DNA of 32,974 bases from UBA9865 sp035647835. GTDB lineage: Bacteria; Bacillota; Dethiobacteria; Dethiobacterales; Dethiobacteraceae. A program made the translations under genes and the position numbers. Positions 7,817 to 14,456 of this stretch are shown one piece after another. The notes under the pieces were generated by a model, which ran no database searches, was not told where the DNA came from, and was given only the letters and a program-made list of their open reading frames with translations. How positions within the stretch are numbered: position 1 is the stretch's first letter; the number at the start of each line of letters is the position of its first letter. The DNA is taken from assembly GCA_035647835.1 (NCBI GenBank), contig DASRMS010000177.1:1-32974 (forward strand). Reading direction: 5' to 3'.

Positions 7817-8345
7817 GCTTCTGCACCCCACGATAGTGTAACTCTGACAAAACCAACATACCCGCTTGGATGCTGGCCCGCACATCAATAATTCTTTGGT
7901 TGCCTGAGCCGCGGTAGAGTAAGAATAAATCTCTTTGCTTCTCCAGGTAAGGCCCATCAATCAATAAATCGCTGGCGGCCAAGAGCATCGCAGTACCGAC
8001 ATCTTTTTTGGCTTGTTGACTCAGCTGTTCATACGTATAACCACTATAAACTGTCAGGTGCAGTAAAGGTGAACGTGCTTTCAACAGTGCCGCCAGACTA
8101 GCTAAAGCCCGCGCCTGTAGAAAAGGCTCACCACCAGAGAAGGTTACACCATGCAAATTAGTTTCAGCTAGGATTTGTGCTGCGACTTCACTAATTTCCA
8201 CACATTGCCCCTCTGCAGGGTTATGCGTATGTGGGTTATGACACCCAGAGCAGTTGTGGGGGCAGCCCTGAGTAAACACTACTGTACGTATACCAGGACC
8301 ATCCACCACACTGTATTGATGCAAACCTGCTAGATTAAGCTTCAT
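7809..8345 (-). CDS. nrdG: Anaerobic ribonucleoside-triphosphate reductase activating enzyme
   Basis: Radical-SAM activase that makes the glycyl radical on NrdD using S-adenosylmethionine and an iron-sulfur cluster. The cluster motif CPHNCSGC supplies C28, C32 and C35 (CxxxCxxC). The early GLHQYSVVDGPGIRTVVF and the SAM-contacting TFSGGEPFLQ are both clear. The length (178 residues) is slightly above the E. coli protein. The ATG at 8345 follows a GGAGGAG site 25 bases behind nrdD. The 3' end overlaps pgeF by eight bases, tying nucleotide reduction to the ylm genes on one message. Confidence 0.96.
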   Translation of the reverse strand: MKLNLAGLHQYSVVDGPGIRTVVFTQGCPHNCSGCHNPHTHNPAEGQCVEISEVAAQILAETNLHGVTFSGGEPFLQARALASLAALLKARSPLLHLTVYSGYTYEQLSQQAKKDVGTAMLLAASDLLIDGPYLEKQRDLFLLYRGSGNQRIIDVRASIQAGMLVLSELHYRGVQKHA

Positions 8346-8370
8346 AATACTCCTCCAAAGTCACTGCCTA

Positions 8371-10395
8371 CTAGTGTAAATGTGCTTTACGGTCATGTAG
8401 TTCAGCCTGTTTAGCACTATTAAAACGCTCTTCAGTAGATAAATATCCGGTGATCCGGCGAATCCGGCGTACATTAGTGCCGCCGCAGCTGGGGCAGCAA
8501 TCATGCATAATGCCGCTGAAGCCACAAGTACGGCATTCGTCAATGGGATAGTTAATTCCACCATAACCAACATCGCTGGCCGCCATATGGCGAACTATTT
8601 CTTCCACCGCTTCATAGTTCTCTCCGGGTGGAGCTTCCAACTCCACGTAGGCAATATGACCGGCATCACAATAATTATGGTATGCCCCCTCAATGCTCAA
8701 CTTATCAAATAAAGAAATGCAGTAGCTAACTGGCACATGTACAGAATTAGTATAGTATTCCTTGTCTGTGACCTTGGGAATGATACCAAACTGCTCACGG
8801 TCGATTTTTATGAACCGACCCGATAAACCTTCCGCCGGGGTAGCTACTAGCGTAAAGTTTAAATCAAATTCCTCCGAAAACTGCTTCACCCGTTTTGACA
8901 TATGAGCAACAATTTTTAAGCCTAAATCTTGTGCTTCCTGGTCCTCACCATGGTGCTTACCGATCAGCACCTGCAGTGTTTCGGCCAAGCCGATAAACCC
9001 TACAGAAAGTGTACCATGCTTAATCACTTCTTTAATCGGATCGTTGGGGCCTAGCGCTTCAGAACCCATATACAGCTTTTGCCCCATTAAAAACGGCAAG
9101 TCTTTTGCCCGCAAATTGCCGAGAATTTCAAAACGATGCAGCAATTGACGAGCCGCTAAACGCAGCAGACGATCTAACTCCACAAAAAAAGTATTAGTAT
9201 CTCGTGCCTGCAGGGCTAAACGCGGCAGATTTAAGGAAACCGGCGCGATATTACCACGACCCGCGGCAACTTCGTCACCATGACGATTGGCAATCACCCG
9301 CGTGCGGCAGCCCATATAAGCTACTTCCTCCCCGTATTTGGCATTAAACGTACTATCCATAAAACTAAAAGTAGGATTTAAACGTTTCGCCGCCACTTTA
9401 AGGGCATAGACAAACAGATCATAATTTGGATCTTCTGGATTAAAGTTTACACCTTTTTTGGTCCGGAAGACAAGATTGGGGAAAATAGGGCTCTCTCCTT
9501 TACCCAACCCTTTCTCAAACACTTGCAATATAGCCTTGGTAACGGCTCGTCCCATTGGTGTGGTAGCTGTCCCAATGTTAAGTGAAGAAAAGGGCACTTG
9601 GGCTCCGGCCCGGGAGTGCATAGTATTTAAATTATAGACTAGTCCTTCCATCGCCTGGAAAATTTCATTTTCATCTGGTGTGGTAGGCATGGTGGCAATA
9701 ATTTGCGACATGGACCGGTCGAAATGAGGAAAACTTTGCCCACCAAACATATCATTTTGGTTACTTTGCAGGATAATCGCTGCTTGTGCTACCGCTGAGG
9801 CAATGCGTTTAGGTGGACGAATATAACCATACCCTGTATCAAAGCCAGATGAGAGCAGCTTAAACAAATCTATCTGCAGGCAATTTAAGGTTTTACCATA
9901 ATAATCTAAATCATGAATATGAAAAACGCCATTTATATGCGCTTGCGAGTACTCTTCAGGCAGCAAATTAGTTAAATAGTAATGTTTGCTAGCCGCACTG
10001 GCAATTTGCAGCATTTTGGCTGATGGCGAATTAGAAACGTTGGCATTCTCACGGCTGGTTTCAATTAAAATTTCTTTAACTGTATCCATCAAATCACTTT
10101 TACCTTCACGGATACGGTTCCGACGATCGCGGTACAGTATGTACGCTTTTGCTGTACGGGCATGTCCATTTTCAATGAGCACTCTTTCCACAAGATCCTG
10201 GACATCTTCCACTGCCGGAATAATACCGTTATAACCTAATTGTTCCAAGGCCTTAATGACCTGGCCCGTTAAGTTTTCAGCTATCTTGCGATTATCTCCC
10301 CCCACCGCTTTAGCCGCCTTGACAATGGCATCTGTAATTTTTTCAGCATCAAACAGGACAACACGCCCGTCTCTTTTACGAATCTCTGTAAACAT
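8371..10395 (-). CDS. nrdD: Anaerobic (class III) ribonucleoside-triphosphate reductase
   Basis: Oxygen-sensitive glycyl-radical enzyme that converts ribonucleoside triphosphates to dNTPs, using formate in the classical form. The protein is 674 residues. An N-terminal ATP-cone allosteric domain occupies about residues 1-95 (IRKRDGRVVLFDAEKI). The body contains NCLQIDLFKLL and MGCRTRV, whose cysteines are the likely thiyl pair. A zinc site near the C-terminus uses C621, C624, C634 and C637. The radical-bearing glycine is G650 in RRITGYLS. The ATG follows a GGAGGAAT site 21 bases behind nrdR. No NrdA/B or NrdJ gene is in this window. Expression is expected to be under NrdR. Confidence 0.97.
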   Translation of the reverse strand: MFTEIRKRDGRVVLFDAEKITDAIVKAAKAVGGDNRKIAENLTGQVIKALEQLGYNGIIPAVEDVQDLVERVLIENGHARTAKAYILYRDRRNRIREGKSDLMDTVKEILIETSRENANVSNSPSAKMLQIASAASKHYYLTNLLPEEYSQAHINGVFHIHDLDYYGKTLNCLQIDLFKLLSSGFDTGYGYIRPPKRIASAVAQAAIILQSNQNDMFGGQSFPHFDRSMSQIIATMPTTPDENEIFQAMEGLVYNLNTMHSRAGAQVPFSSLNIGTATTPMGRAVTKAILQVFEKGLGKGESPIFPNLVFRTKKGVNFNPEDPNYDLFVYALKVAAKRLNPTFSFMDSTFNAKYGEEVAYMGCRTRVIANRHGDEVAAGRGNIAPVSLNLPRLALQARDTNTFFVELDRLLRLAARQLLHRFEILGNLRAKDLPFLMGQKLYMGSEALGPNDPIKEVIKHGTLSVGFIGLAETLQVLIGKHHGEDQEAQDLGLKIVAHMSKRVKQFSEEFDLNFTLVATPAEGLSGRFIKIDREQFGIIPKVTDKEYYTNSVHVPVSYCISLFDKLSIEGAYHNYCDAGHIAYVELEAPPGENYEAVEEIVRHMAASDVGYGGINYPIDECRTCGFSGIMHDCCPSCGGTNVRRIRRITGYLSTEERFNSAKQAELHDRKAHLH

Positions 10396-10416
10396 TGCTA
10401 TTCCTCCGGTCGCTAG

Positions 10417-10881
10417 TTAACTTGTTACGTTCTTAGGCGGCATTTCTGCCAAGGCCTTTTTAAAATCATCAATATTGGTAAACTTGTGATAAACCGAAGC
10501 AAAACGTACATAAGCTACTTGATCAATTTTATACAACTTAGCCAAAAGACGCTTGCCGATTTCATCAGAAGTTACTTCCTGTGAAAAACTATTACGTAGT
10601 TCACGTTCCAACTCATCTACTAACTGCTCAAAAACATGAAGAGGGATCTTCTGCTTGCCCCCCGCATAGATAAGGCCGTTTAAAACTTTGGTCCGGTCAA
10701 ACAATTGCCGGTTACCATTGCGTTTCACAACAATTAGCGGCGTTTCCTCTAGTTTTTCGTAGGTTGTAAACCGCCTTTCGCAAACTGTACACTCCCGACG
10801 TCTGCGAATTGCACTGCCTTCATCTGTCGAACGAGAATCAATAACACGGCTTTCTACACAACCGCAGTGCGGGCATTTCAT
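10417..10881 (-). CDS. nrdR: Transcriptional repressor NrdR
   Basis: Nucleotide-sensing repressor of ribonucleotide reductase genes. The N-terminal zinc ribbon has C3, C6, C31 and C34 and the conserved DSRSTDEGSAIRRRRECTVC stretch. An ATP-cone domain follows at about residues 49-139 (VVKRNGNRQLFDRTKVLNGL), which reads dATP/ATP. The 154-residue length is typical. The ATG at 10881 follows GGGGGTGAGG. It is the first gene behind a promoter carrying two NrdR boxes, so it should repress itself together with nrdD, nrdG and whatever is co-transcribed after them. Confidence 0.97.
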   Translation of the reverse strand: MKCPHCGCVESRVIDSRSTDEGSAIRRRRECTVCERRFTTYEKLEETPLIVVKRNGNRQLFDRTKVLNGLIYAGGKQKIPLHVFEQLVDELERELRNSFSQEVTSDEIGKRLLAKLYKIDQVAYVRFASVYHKFTNIDDFKKALAEMPPKNVTS

Positions 10882-10957
10882 TGGTTCCTCACCCCCTGTT
10901 GCGCTTTAACACTATCTGGTTAATAAAGTAAACAATTAACATCTTGTACCAAAACAA

Positions 10958-10973
10958 ATACTACATCTAGTGC
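10958..10973 (-). promoter_or_regulatory. NrdR box 2 (downstream copy)
   Basis: Minus-strand GCACTAGATGTAGTAT fits the known NrdR-box pattern acaCwAtATaTwGtgt at most positions. It lies 8-23 bases after the -10 element, covering the early transcribed region. It starts 31 bases from box 1, the three-turn spacing typical of paired NrdR boxes. Confidence 0.85.
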
Positions 10974-10980
10974 TGGTATA

Positions 10981-11009
10981 ATTATACAACACCAGATATA
11001 GTATATCAA
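10981..11009 (-). promoter_or_regulatory. Sigma-A promoter of the nrdR-nrdD-nrdG run
   Basis: -35 TTGATA (11009-11004), a 17-base spacer, and -10 TATAAT (10986-10981). This is a near-consensus promoter, 27 bases beyond the ylmC stop codon, and is overlapped by an NrdR box. Confidence 0.88.
10989..11004 (-). promoter_or_regulatory. NrdR box 1 (in the promoter spacer)
   Basis: Minus-strand ATACTATATCTGGTGT matches the NrdR-box pattern at nearly every position. It fills the spacer between -35 and -10, so binding would block RNA polymerase directly. Paired with box 2 at a 31-base step. Confidence 0.88.
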
Positions 11010-11035
11010 GCACTATTCTTCTTTTGTAAAAATTC

Positions 11036-11293
11036 TTAATAACGACTGCTGCTAGTTGGCCCTATCAATTCTACAAGAATAGTATCTACGCCGAACTTAA
11101 CTATATTTTCCCAAGGAATAATGTAATCTCGGCCGCCACCCAAAAAGCCAAACAAACGAGTAGCTCCAGGAACAATAATGGCAGCGATCCGGCCGTGCTC
11201 TAAATCTAAATCAAGGTCACAAATCACCCCGAGCCTTTTCCCGTCTACAATATTAACCACATCACGATTGCGAAGGTCGGAGATCTTAACCAT
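11036..11293 (-). CDS. ylmC: YlmC/YmxH family PRC-barrel sporulation protein
   Basis: An 85-residue PRC-barrel protein of the YlmC/YmxH group. Family marks are the start MVKISDLRNRDVVNI, DGKRLGVICDLDLDL, RIAAIIVPG and the final IPWENIVKFGVDTILVE. PRC barrels usually bind RNA or protein partners. The exact role of this group is unknown, although members cluster with sporulation genes and are often labelled sporulation protein. It lies after sigG, as in Bacillus, but a terminator separates it from that module. A short palindrome and a -10-like TATACT lie just upstream. Its transcript could read into nrdR. Confidence 0.88.
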   Translation of the reverse strand: MVKISDLRNRDVVNIVDGKRLGVICDLDLDLEHGRIAAIIVPGATRLFGFLGGGRDYIIPWENIVKFGVDTILVELIGPTSSSRY

Positions 11294-11342
11294 AGTACAC
11301 CTCTACTTTCATGCCTTTTCCTACAGTATATGCAAGACTGTT

Positions 11343-11355
11343 TGTCCAGTGGACA
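11343..11355. promoter_or_regulatory. 13-base palindrome upstream of ylmC, possible operator
   Basis: TGTCCAGTGGACA is a perfect palindrome with one central base. On the minus strand it lies 12-25 bases before a TATACT (11330-11325) that could be a -10 element, so it would occupy the -35 region of a ylmC promoter. No good -35 is visible, which fits an activator- or alternative-sigma-dependent promoter, or simply chance. Confidence 0.35.
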
Positions 11356-11397
11356 TAAAAAATAAATTGGGGATTTGCTAGTCCTGATCTGCACATG

Positions 11398-11424
11398 AAA
11401 AAAGAGAGCTTTCGCTCTCTTTTT
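11398..11424 (-). terminator. Terminator after the sigG module
   Basis: An 11-bp stem (11399-11409 with 11414-11424) has a four-base loop. A-rich and T-rich flanks make it able to work in either direction. It lies about 30 bases after the small exported-protein gene and before ylmC. Confidence 0.85.
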
Positions 11425-11454
11425 AGTAATATGCAAGATTAATCTGGTGATTTT

Positions 11455-11652
11455 TTATGGCCAAAACTCGGAGACAGGAGCAACACGCCGATAGTAGTAG
11501 TGACCGTCTACTTCACGGACTTCAGTCACCCGAATAAGGTTAGACTGGTTAAAAGCCTGTACGGCTTCGCCGGGAGGAGACAGGAACACCATAAAGAGTG
11601 TAAGCACTAGGAGCATGCTAACCCCTACTTGCCAGGCATATCTCTTGTGCAC
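11455..11652 (-). CDS. Small exported or membrane-tethered protein, unknown
   Basis: I do not recognise this 65-residue product. It begins with HKRYAW and a hydrophobic stretch at about residues 8-24. A signal-peptidase-like AVQA site ends at residue 33, and a short polar tail follows (VREVDGHYYYRRVAP). This suggests a secreted peptide of about 32 residues or a membrane-tethered one. The GTG at 11652 has an excellent AAGGAGGTGG site nine bases before it, so translation is likely. It starts 23 bases after the sigG stop and before a terminator, so it is probably co-transcribed with sigG and made in the forespore. No cysteines are present. Confidence 0.7.
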   Translation of the reverse strand: MHKRYAWQVGVSMLLVLTLFMVFLSPPGEAVQAFNQSNLIRVTEVREVDGHYYYRRVAPVSEFWP

Positions 11653-11675
11653 CTTTCTCCACCTCCTTTTTTACT

Positions 11676-12449
11676 TTACTGCACGTGTTTACGTAGATGG
11701 CCTAAAGCAGCTTTTTCCAGGCGTGAAACTTGAGCCTGCGAAATGCCTATTTCATCAGCTACTTCCATTTGCGTTTTGCCGCGATAAAACCGTAAAGTGA
11801 GGATTAATTTTTCTCGTTCATTCAGTTTCTGTAATGCTTCTTTGATAGCTATGACCTCAAGCCACTTTTCATCCTGATTTTTATCATCAGAGATTTGATC
11901 CATGACAAAAATGGGGTCACCACCATCATGATAAATCGGCTCAAATAAGGACACTGGCTCTTGAATAGCATCTAAAGCAAAGACAATATCTTCACGCTTT
12001 AAATTTAACTCTTTCGCAATTTCACTGATGTTAGGCTCCCGGCCATACTGGTTGGCCAAGGAGTCACGAATCTGCAGTACTTTGTAAGCAATATCACGCA
12101 GAGAACGTGAGACACGAATAGGATTATTATCGCGTAAGTAACGTCGTATTTCTCCAATAATCATGGGCACAGCATATGTAGAAAACTTGACGTTTTGTCC
12201 AAGATCAAAATTATCAATGGCTTTGATTAAACCGATGCAGCCAACCTGGAACAAATCATCTACATATTCCCCACGATTGTTAAAACGCTGGATCACACTT
12301 AACACCAAGCGCAAGTTGCCATTTACTAACTTTTGCCGAGCACTCTCATCACCGGCTTGATAGCGAGTGAATAAGCGGCGCATTTCATCATTTTTCAGGA
12401 CGGGCAGTTTTGATGTGTTGACACCGCAAATTTCTACCTTGTTGATCAA
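11676..12449 (-). CDS. sigG: RNA polymerase sporulation sigma factor sigma-G
   Basis: Late forespore sigma factor. The SigG-specific N-terminus NKVEICGVNTSKLPVLKN, bound by anti-sigma factors, is clear. Region 2 follows (NLRLVLSVIQRFNNRGEYVD, then DLFQVGCIGLIKAIDNFD) and then FSTYAVPMIIGEIRRYLRDN. The region 4 helix-turn-helix MEVADEIGISQAQVSRLEKA lies near the C-terminus. I chose the TTG at 12449 (257 residues) because it sits nine bases after GGGAGG. The TTG two codons earlier (12455) is only three bases from it. The gene lies 120 bases behind sigE with a candidate forespore promoter between, as in Bacillus spoIIIG. Confidence 0.96.
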   Translation of the reverse strand: MINKVEICGVNTSKLPVLKNDEMRRLFTRYQAGDESARQKLVNGNLRLVLSVIQRFNNRGEYVDDLFQVGCIGLIKAIDNFDLGQNVKFSTYAVPMIIGEIRRYLRDNNPIRVSRSLRDIAYKVLQIRDSLANQYGREPNISEIAKELNLKREDIVFALDAIQEPVSLFEPIYHDGGDPIFVMDQISDDKNQDEKWLEVIAIKEALQKLNEREKLILTLRFYRGKTQMEVADEIGISQAQVSRLEKAALGHLRKHVQ

Positions 12450-12507
12450 GCTCAATCCCCTCCCGGATTAAAATGACAAGGAATAAATCACCTGTCCTTT
12501 CTATCTG

Positions 12508-12536
12508 CATTATTTCCTGAGAGGATATTTTTATTC
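12508..12536 (-). promoter_or_regulatory. Candidate forespore (sigma-F/G type) promoter of sigG
   Basis: Minus-strand GAATA (12536-12532) is followed after 14 bases by GGAAATAATG (12517-12508). The second part fits the sigma-F -10 pattern GGnRAnAnTT at all but the last base. The first part and the spacing are less good. The position between sigE and sigG is where B. subtilis has its sigma-F promoter. Confidence 0.35.
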
Positions 12537-12569
12537 AGCTAAAGATTCCCAGTCCTGCCCAGATGCGAG

Positions 12570-13304
12570 CTATTCCATTTTTTTTATCTCTTTTTTGAGA
12601 CGTTTTATAATCCTTTTTTCTAGGCGGGAGATGTAAGACTGCGAAATACCCAAAAGTACGGCCACTTCTTTTTGTGTTTTCTCTTCCTTGCCTAGAAGCC
12701 CAAAGCGCAGCTCCATAATCCTTTTTTCGCGGCTGCTTAACTTTTCAATTGCTGTATACAAAAGCTTCCGTTCCACTTCTGCTTCAATATTCTTGATCAC
12801 TAAATCATTTTCTGTGCCTAAAACATCAGAAAGTAATAACTCGTTGCCGTCCCAATCGACATTTAGCGGTTCATCAAACGAAACTTCCGCTTTAACTTTA
12901 TTATTCCTCCGGAGAAACATTAAAATTTCATTCTCGATACATTTAGAAGCATAAGTAGCTAATTTTATGTTTTTGTGTGGGTCAAAGGTATTAACAGCTT
13001 TAATTAAACCAATGGTCCCGATAGACACTAAATCATCAATATGAATACCTGTATTCTCAAATTTACGGGCAATATATACTACTAGGCGCAGGTTACGTTC
13101 AATCAAAACTGTCTTAACTGCATAATCACCTAGTTTTAGTTTTTCTAATAAAAAGACCTCTTCATCCTGCGTTAAGGGCGGCGGTAATGTTTCCGAACTA
13201 CCTACATAATATATTTCTGGTAAAGTTTCCACCCCTAAACGATGTAAAAAACGCAGATATGCCAAGCGCAATCTTAATTTCCAGTGCTGCAGTAACCTCA
13301 ACAC
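12570..13304 (-). CDS. sigE: RNA polymerase sporulation sigma factor sigma-E (pro-form)
   Basis: Early mother-cell sigma factor, made inactive with an N-terminal pro-sequence that tethers it to the septal membrane. The 244-residue protein starts with a basic amphipathic stretch of about 31 residues. It continues YYVGSSETLPPPLTQDEE, where the B. subtilis protein is cut just before the equivalent tyrosine. Core sigma-70 parts are intact: NLRLVVYIARKFENTG, IGTIGLIKAVNTFDPHKNIK and the C-terminal LLGISQSYISRLEKRI. The GTG at 13304 has GGGAGGT six or seven bases before it and overlaps the spoIIGA stop by seven bases. Protease and substrate are therefore co-translated. Confidence 0.97.
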   Translation of the reverse strand: MLRLLQHWKLRLRLAYLRFLHRLGVETLPEIYYVGSSETLPPPLTQDEEVFLLEKLKLGDYAVKTVLIERNLRLVVYIARKFENTGIHIDDLVSIGTIGLIKAVNTFDPHKNIKLATYASKCIENEILMFLRRNNKVKAEVSFDEPLNVDWDGNELLLSDVLGTENDLVIKNIEAEVERKLLYTAIEKLSSREKRIMELRFGLLGKEEKTQKEVAVLLGISQSYISRLEKRIIKRLKKEIKKME

Positions 13305-14194
13305 CCCACACCTCCCATCACTTCGAGGATAAACGGGTGTAATAAAACTTCAGTATCGTTATCTAGTGACAGCGGTCTTGCTGTCAAAGCAAAAACCAAA
13401 TCGCTTCTCTCCTCTCTCTGATTTTGATGTTCAACAATCACTAGCGGTGGGCGATAAGTTACCAACATACCACTGTTCTCTAAAGAACGATACAACACTA
13501 CTCCAAAACGTATCGGCTCTTCACAGTTTAACAGCCCCAGCGCAGAAACCGGATCCTGACCCGTTTCATATGCTGTACGGAGGACTTGTGGCAGCAGCGG
13601 ACGCAAAGCCTGGTAACTGGCGACACAAAGAGGCTTGCCGGAGAGAGGATCACGCAGCTGATTGCCGGTATCCACTAACGCCCGTACAGTTACCTCCTGC
13701 TCGGCATCGTGAATCAGTAAACGAAAAGAAAAGTCCTTTCTTTTTCGCTGCCGTTCACTAAAATGCCAGACCATCATCAGCAAGCTAAAGGCTACTAGCA
13801 CGCCGCTAAAAAGCATCCCCGGCCGCGGCGGCTCAATATAAAAAATACCGCCTTTAACCATGGCTGGTGCACTGCCAAAGAAATAAAAAGCAAAAATTGT
13901 CCCTGCCACAAAAAATGAAATCAAGAAAAAGGCACCGCATAAGCGAAGTAATTCTACTGGCCGCTGAGGCTTAAAAGTAAAAAGGATTACGACGATAGAG
14001 GCGACAATTTTTCCGGCCCAAGAGAAAATAATCACAGAGGCCGGCAAAAAAATAGCCAGGCTATAAAGAGCCGCGACCAATCCACCGGCCAAAACTCGTG
14101 TTCGTGTTACCTCCCGCCCTGTTAAACGTGCTGTTAAATACAGCAAAGAAGCATTCATCATAAAATTTAGGGCAAGGAGGTCCTCAATGTACAT
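13298..14194 (-). CDS. spoIIGA: Sigma-E processing peptidase SpoIIGA
   Basis: Membrane-embedded aspartic protease that cuts pro-sigma-E after a signal from the forespore. The N-terminal half (about residues 1-145) holds several hydrophobic helices, five in the usual model. The soluble C-terminal half carries the active site D175-T176-G177 in LVDTGNQLRDPLSGKPL. I chose the ATG at 14194 (298 residues). It begins YIEDLLALNFMMN, the family's N-terminus, and follows AGGTGAG. The frame stays open for 75 more codons upstream, but those cross the promoter and a repeat element. It is transcribed from a Spo0A-type promoter and overlaps sigE. Confidence 0.96.
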   Translation of the reverse strand: MYIEDLLALNFMMNASLLYLTARLTGREVTRTRVLAGGLVAALYSLAIFLPASVIIFSWAGKIVASIVVILFTFKPQRPVELLRLCGAFFLISFFVAGTIFAFYFFGSAPAMVKGGIFYIEPPRPGMLFSGVLVAFSLLMMVWHFSERQRKRKDFSFRLLIHDAEQEVTVRALVDTGNQLRDPLSGKPLCVASYQALRPLLPQVLRTAYETGQDPVSALGLLNCEEPIRFGVVLYRSLENSGMLVTYRPPLVIVEHQNQREERSDLVFALTARPLSLDNDTEVLLHPFILEVMGGVGC

Positions 14195-14263
14195 ACGCTC
14201 ACCTGCCCTCACATTCTCTGGACAAACTGCTACATTATATGCTCGCCCCCAGCCATCTATACC

Positions 14264-14310
14264 ATTATAAACCATCACGCCATAGTAATTTGTCAGACGC
14301 TGGTGTCGAA
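14264..14310 (-). promoter_or_regulatory. spoIIGA promoter with two Spo0A boxes
   Basis: The -10 is a perfect TATAAT (14269-14264). The only -35-like hexamer, CTGACA (14296-14291), is 21 bases away instead of 17. The B. subtilis spoIIG promoter has the same unusual feature with 22 bases, and there Spo0A~P compensates for it. A perfect 0A box TGTCGAA (14304-14310, plus strand) and a weaker one, TGTCAGA (14291-14297), lie at and just upstream of the -35. Confidence 0.82.
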
Positions 14311-14340
14311 TAATGTTTTTGTTCTGGTTCTGTGGTTCTG

Positions 14341-14456
14341 GGGTCAGGCTTGAATAATTTACTTCGCCAGAAGGAAAAGAAGTCGGAAAACAAAAATTGC
14401 CACCTTGTCTGGTTAACAAGGTAGCAATGAGTAATTCAACAATTCAAGCCTGACCC
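14341..14456. mobile_element. Small inverted-repeat element (MITE-like) between ftsZ and spoIIGA
   Basis: A perfect 15-bp inverted repeat (14341-14355, GGGTCAGGCTTGAAT, and 14442-14456, its complement) bounds 116 bases without a convincing gene. The outer base of the right repeat is the last base of the ftsZ TAG stop codon. Sub-terminal bases are also related (AATTTAC against GAATTAC). The interior holds a terminator hairpin. End sequences of this kind recall the short non-autonomous elements mobilised by IS200/REP-type Y1 transposases, but I recognise this only by resemblance. No target duplication is seen. Confidence 0.6.
14387..14428 (-). terminator. Terminator of ftsZ, carried inside the repeat element
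   Basis: A 13-bp stem (14396-14408 with 14416-14428) has one position that is a G-U wobble in the minus-strand RNA. A 7-base loop separates the arms, and TTTTGTTTT (14395-14387) follows. It works only on the minus strand and would end the dcw transcript before the spoIIGA promoter. Confidence 0.88.

Noticed and set aside
7817..7960. 48-codon N-terminal extension of pgeF
   Set aside because: It lies wholly inside nrdG in another frame. The family N-terminus begins at the ATG at 7816.
11325..11332. CATATACT as a sigma-E -10 element for ylmC
   Set aside because: No matching -35 upstream. A single half-site of eight bases is not enough.
14195..14419. 75-codon N-terminal extension of spoIIGA
   Set aside because: It crosses the Spo0A-type promoter and the inverted-repeat element, has no SpoIIGA character, and a good ribosome site precedes the ATG at 14194.
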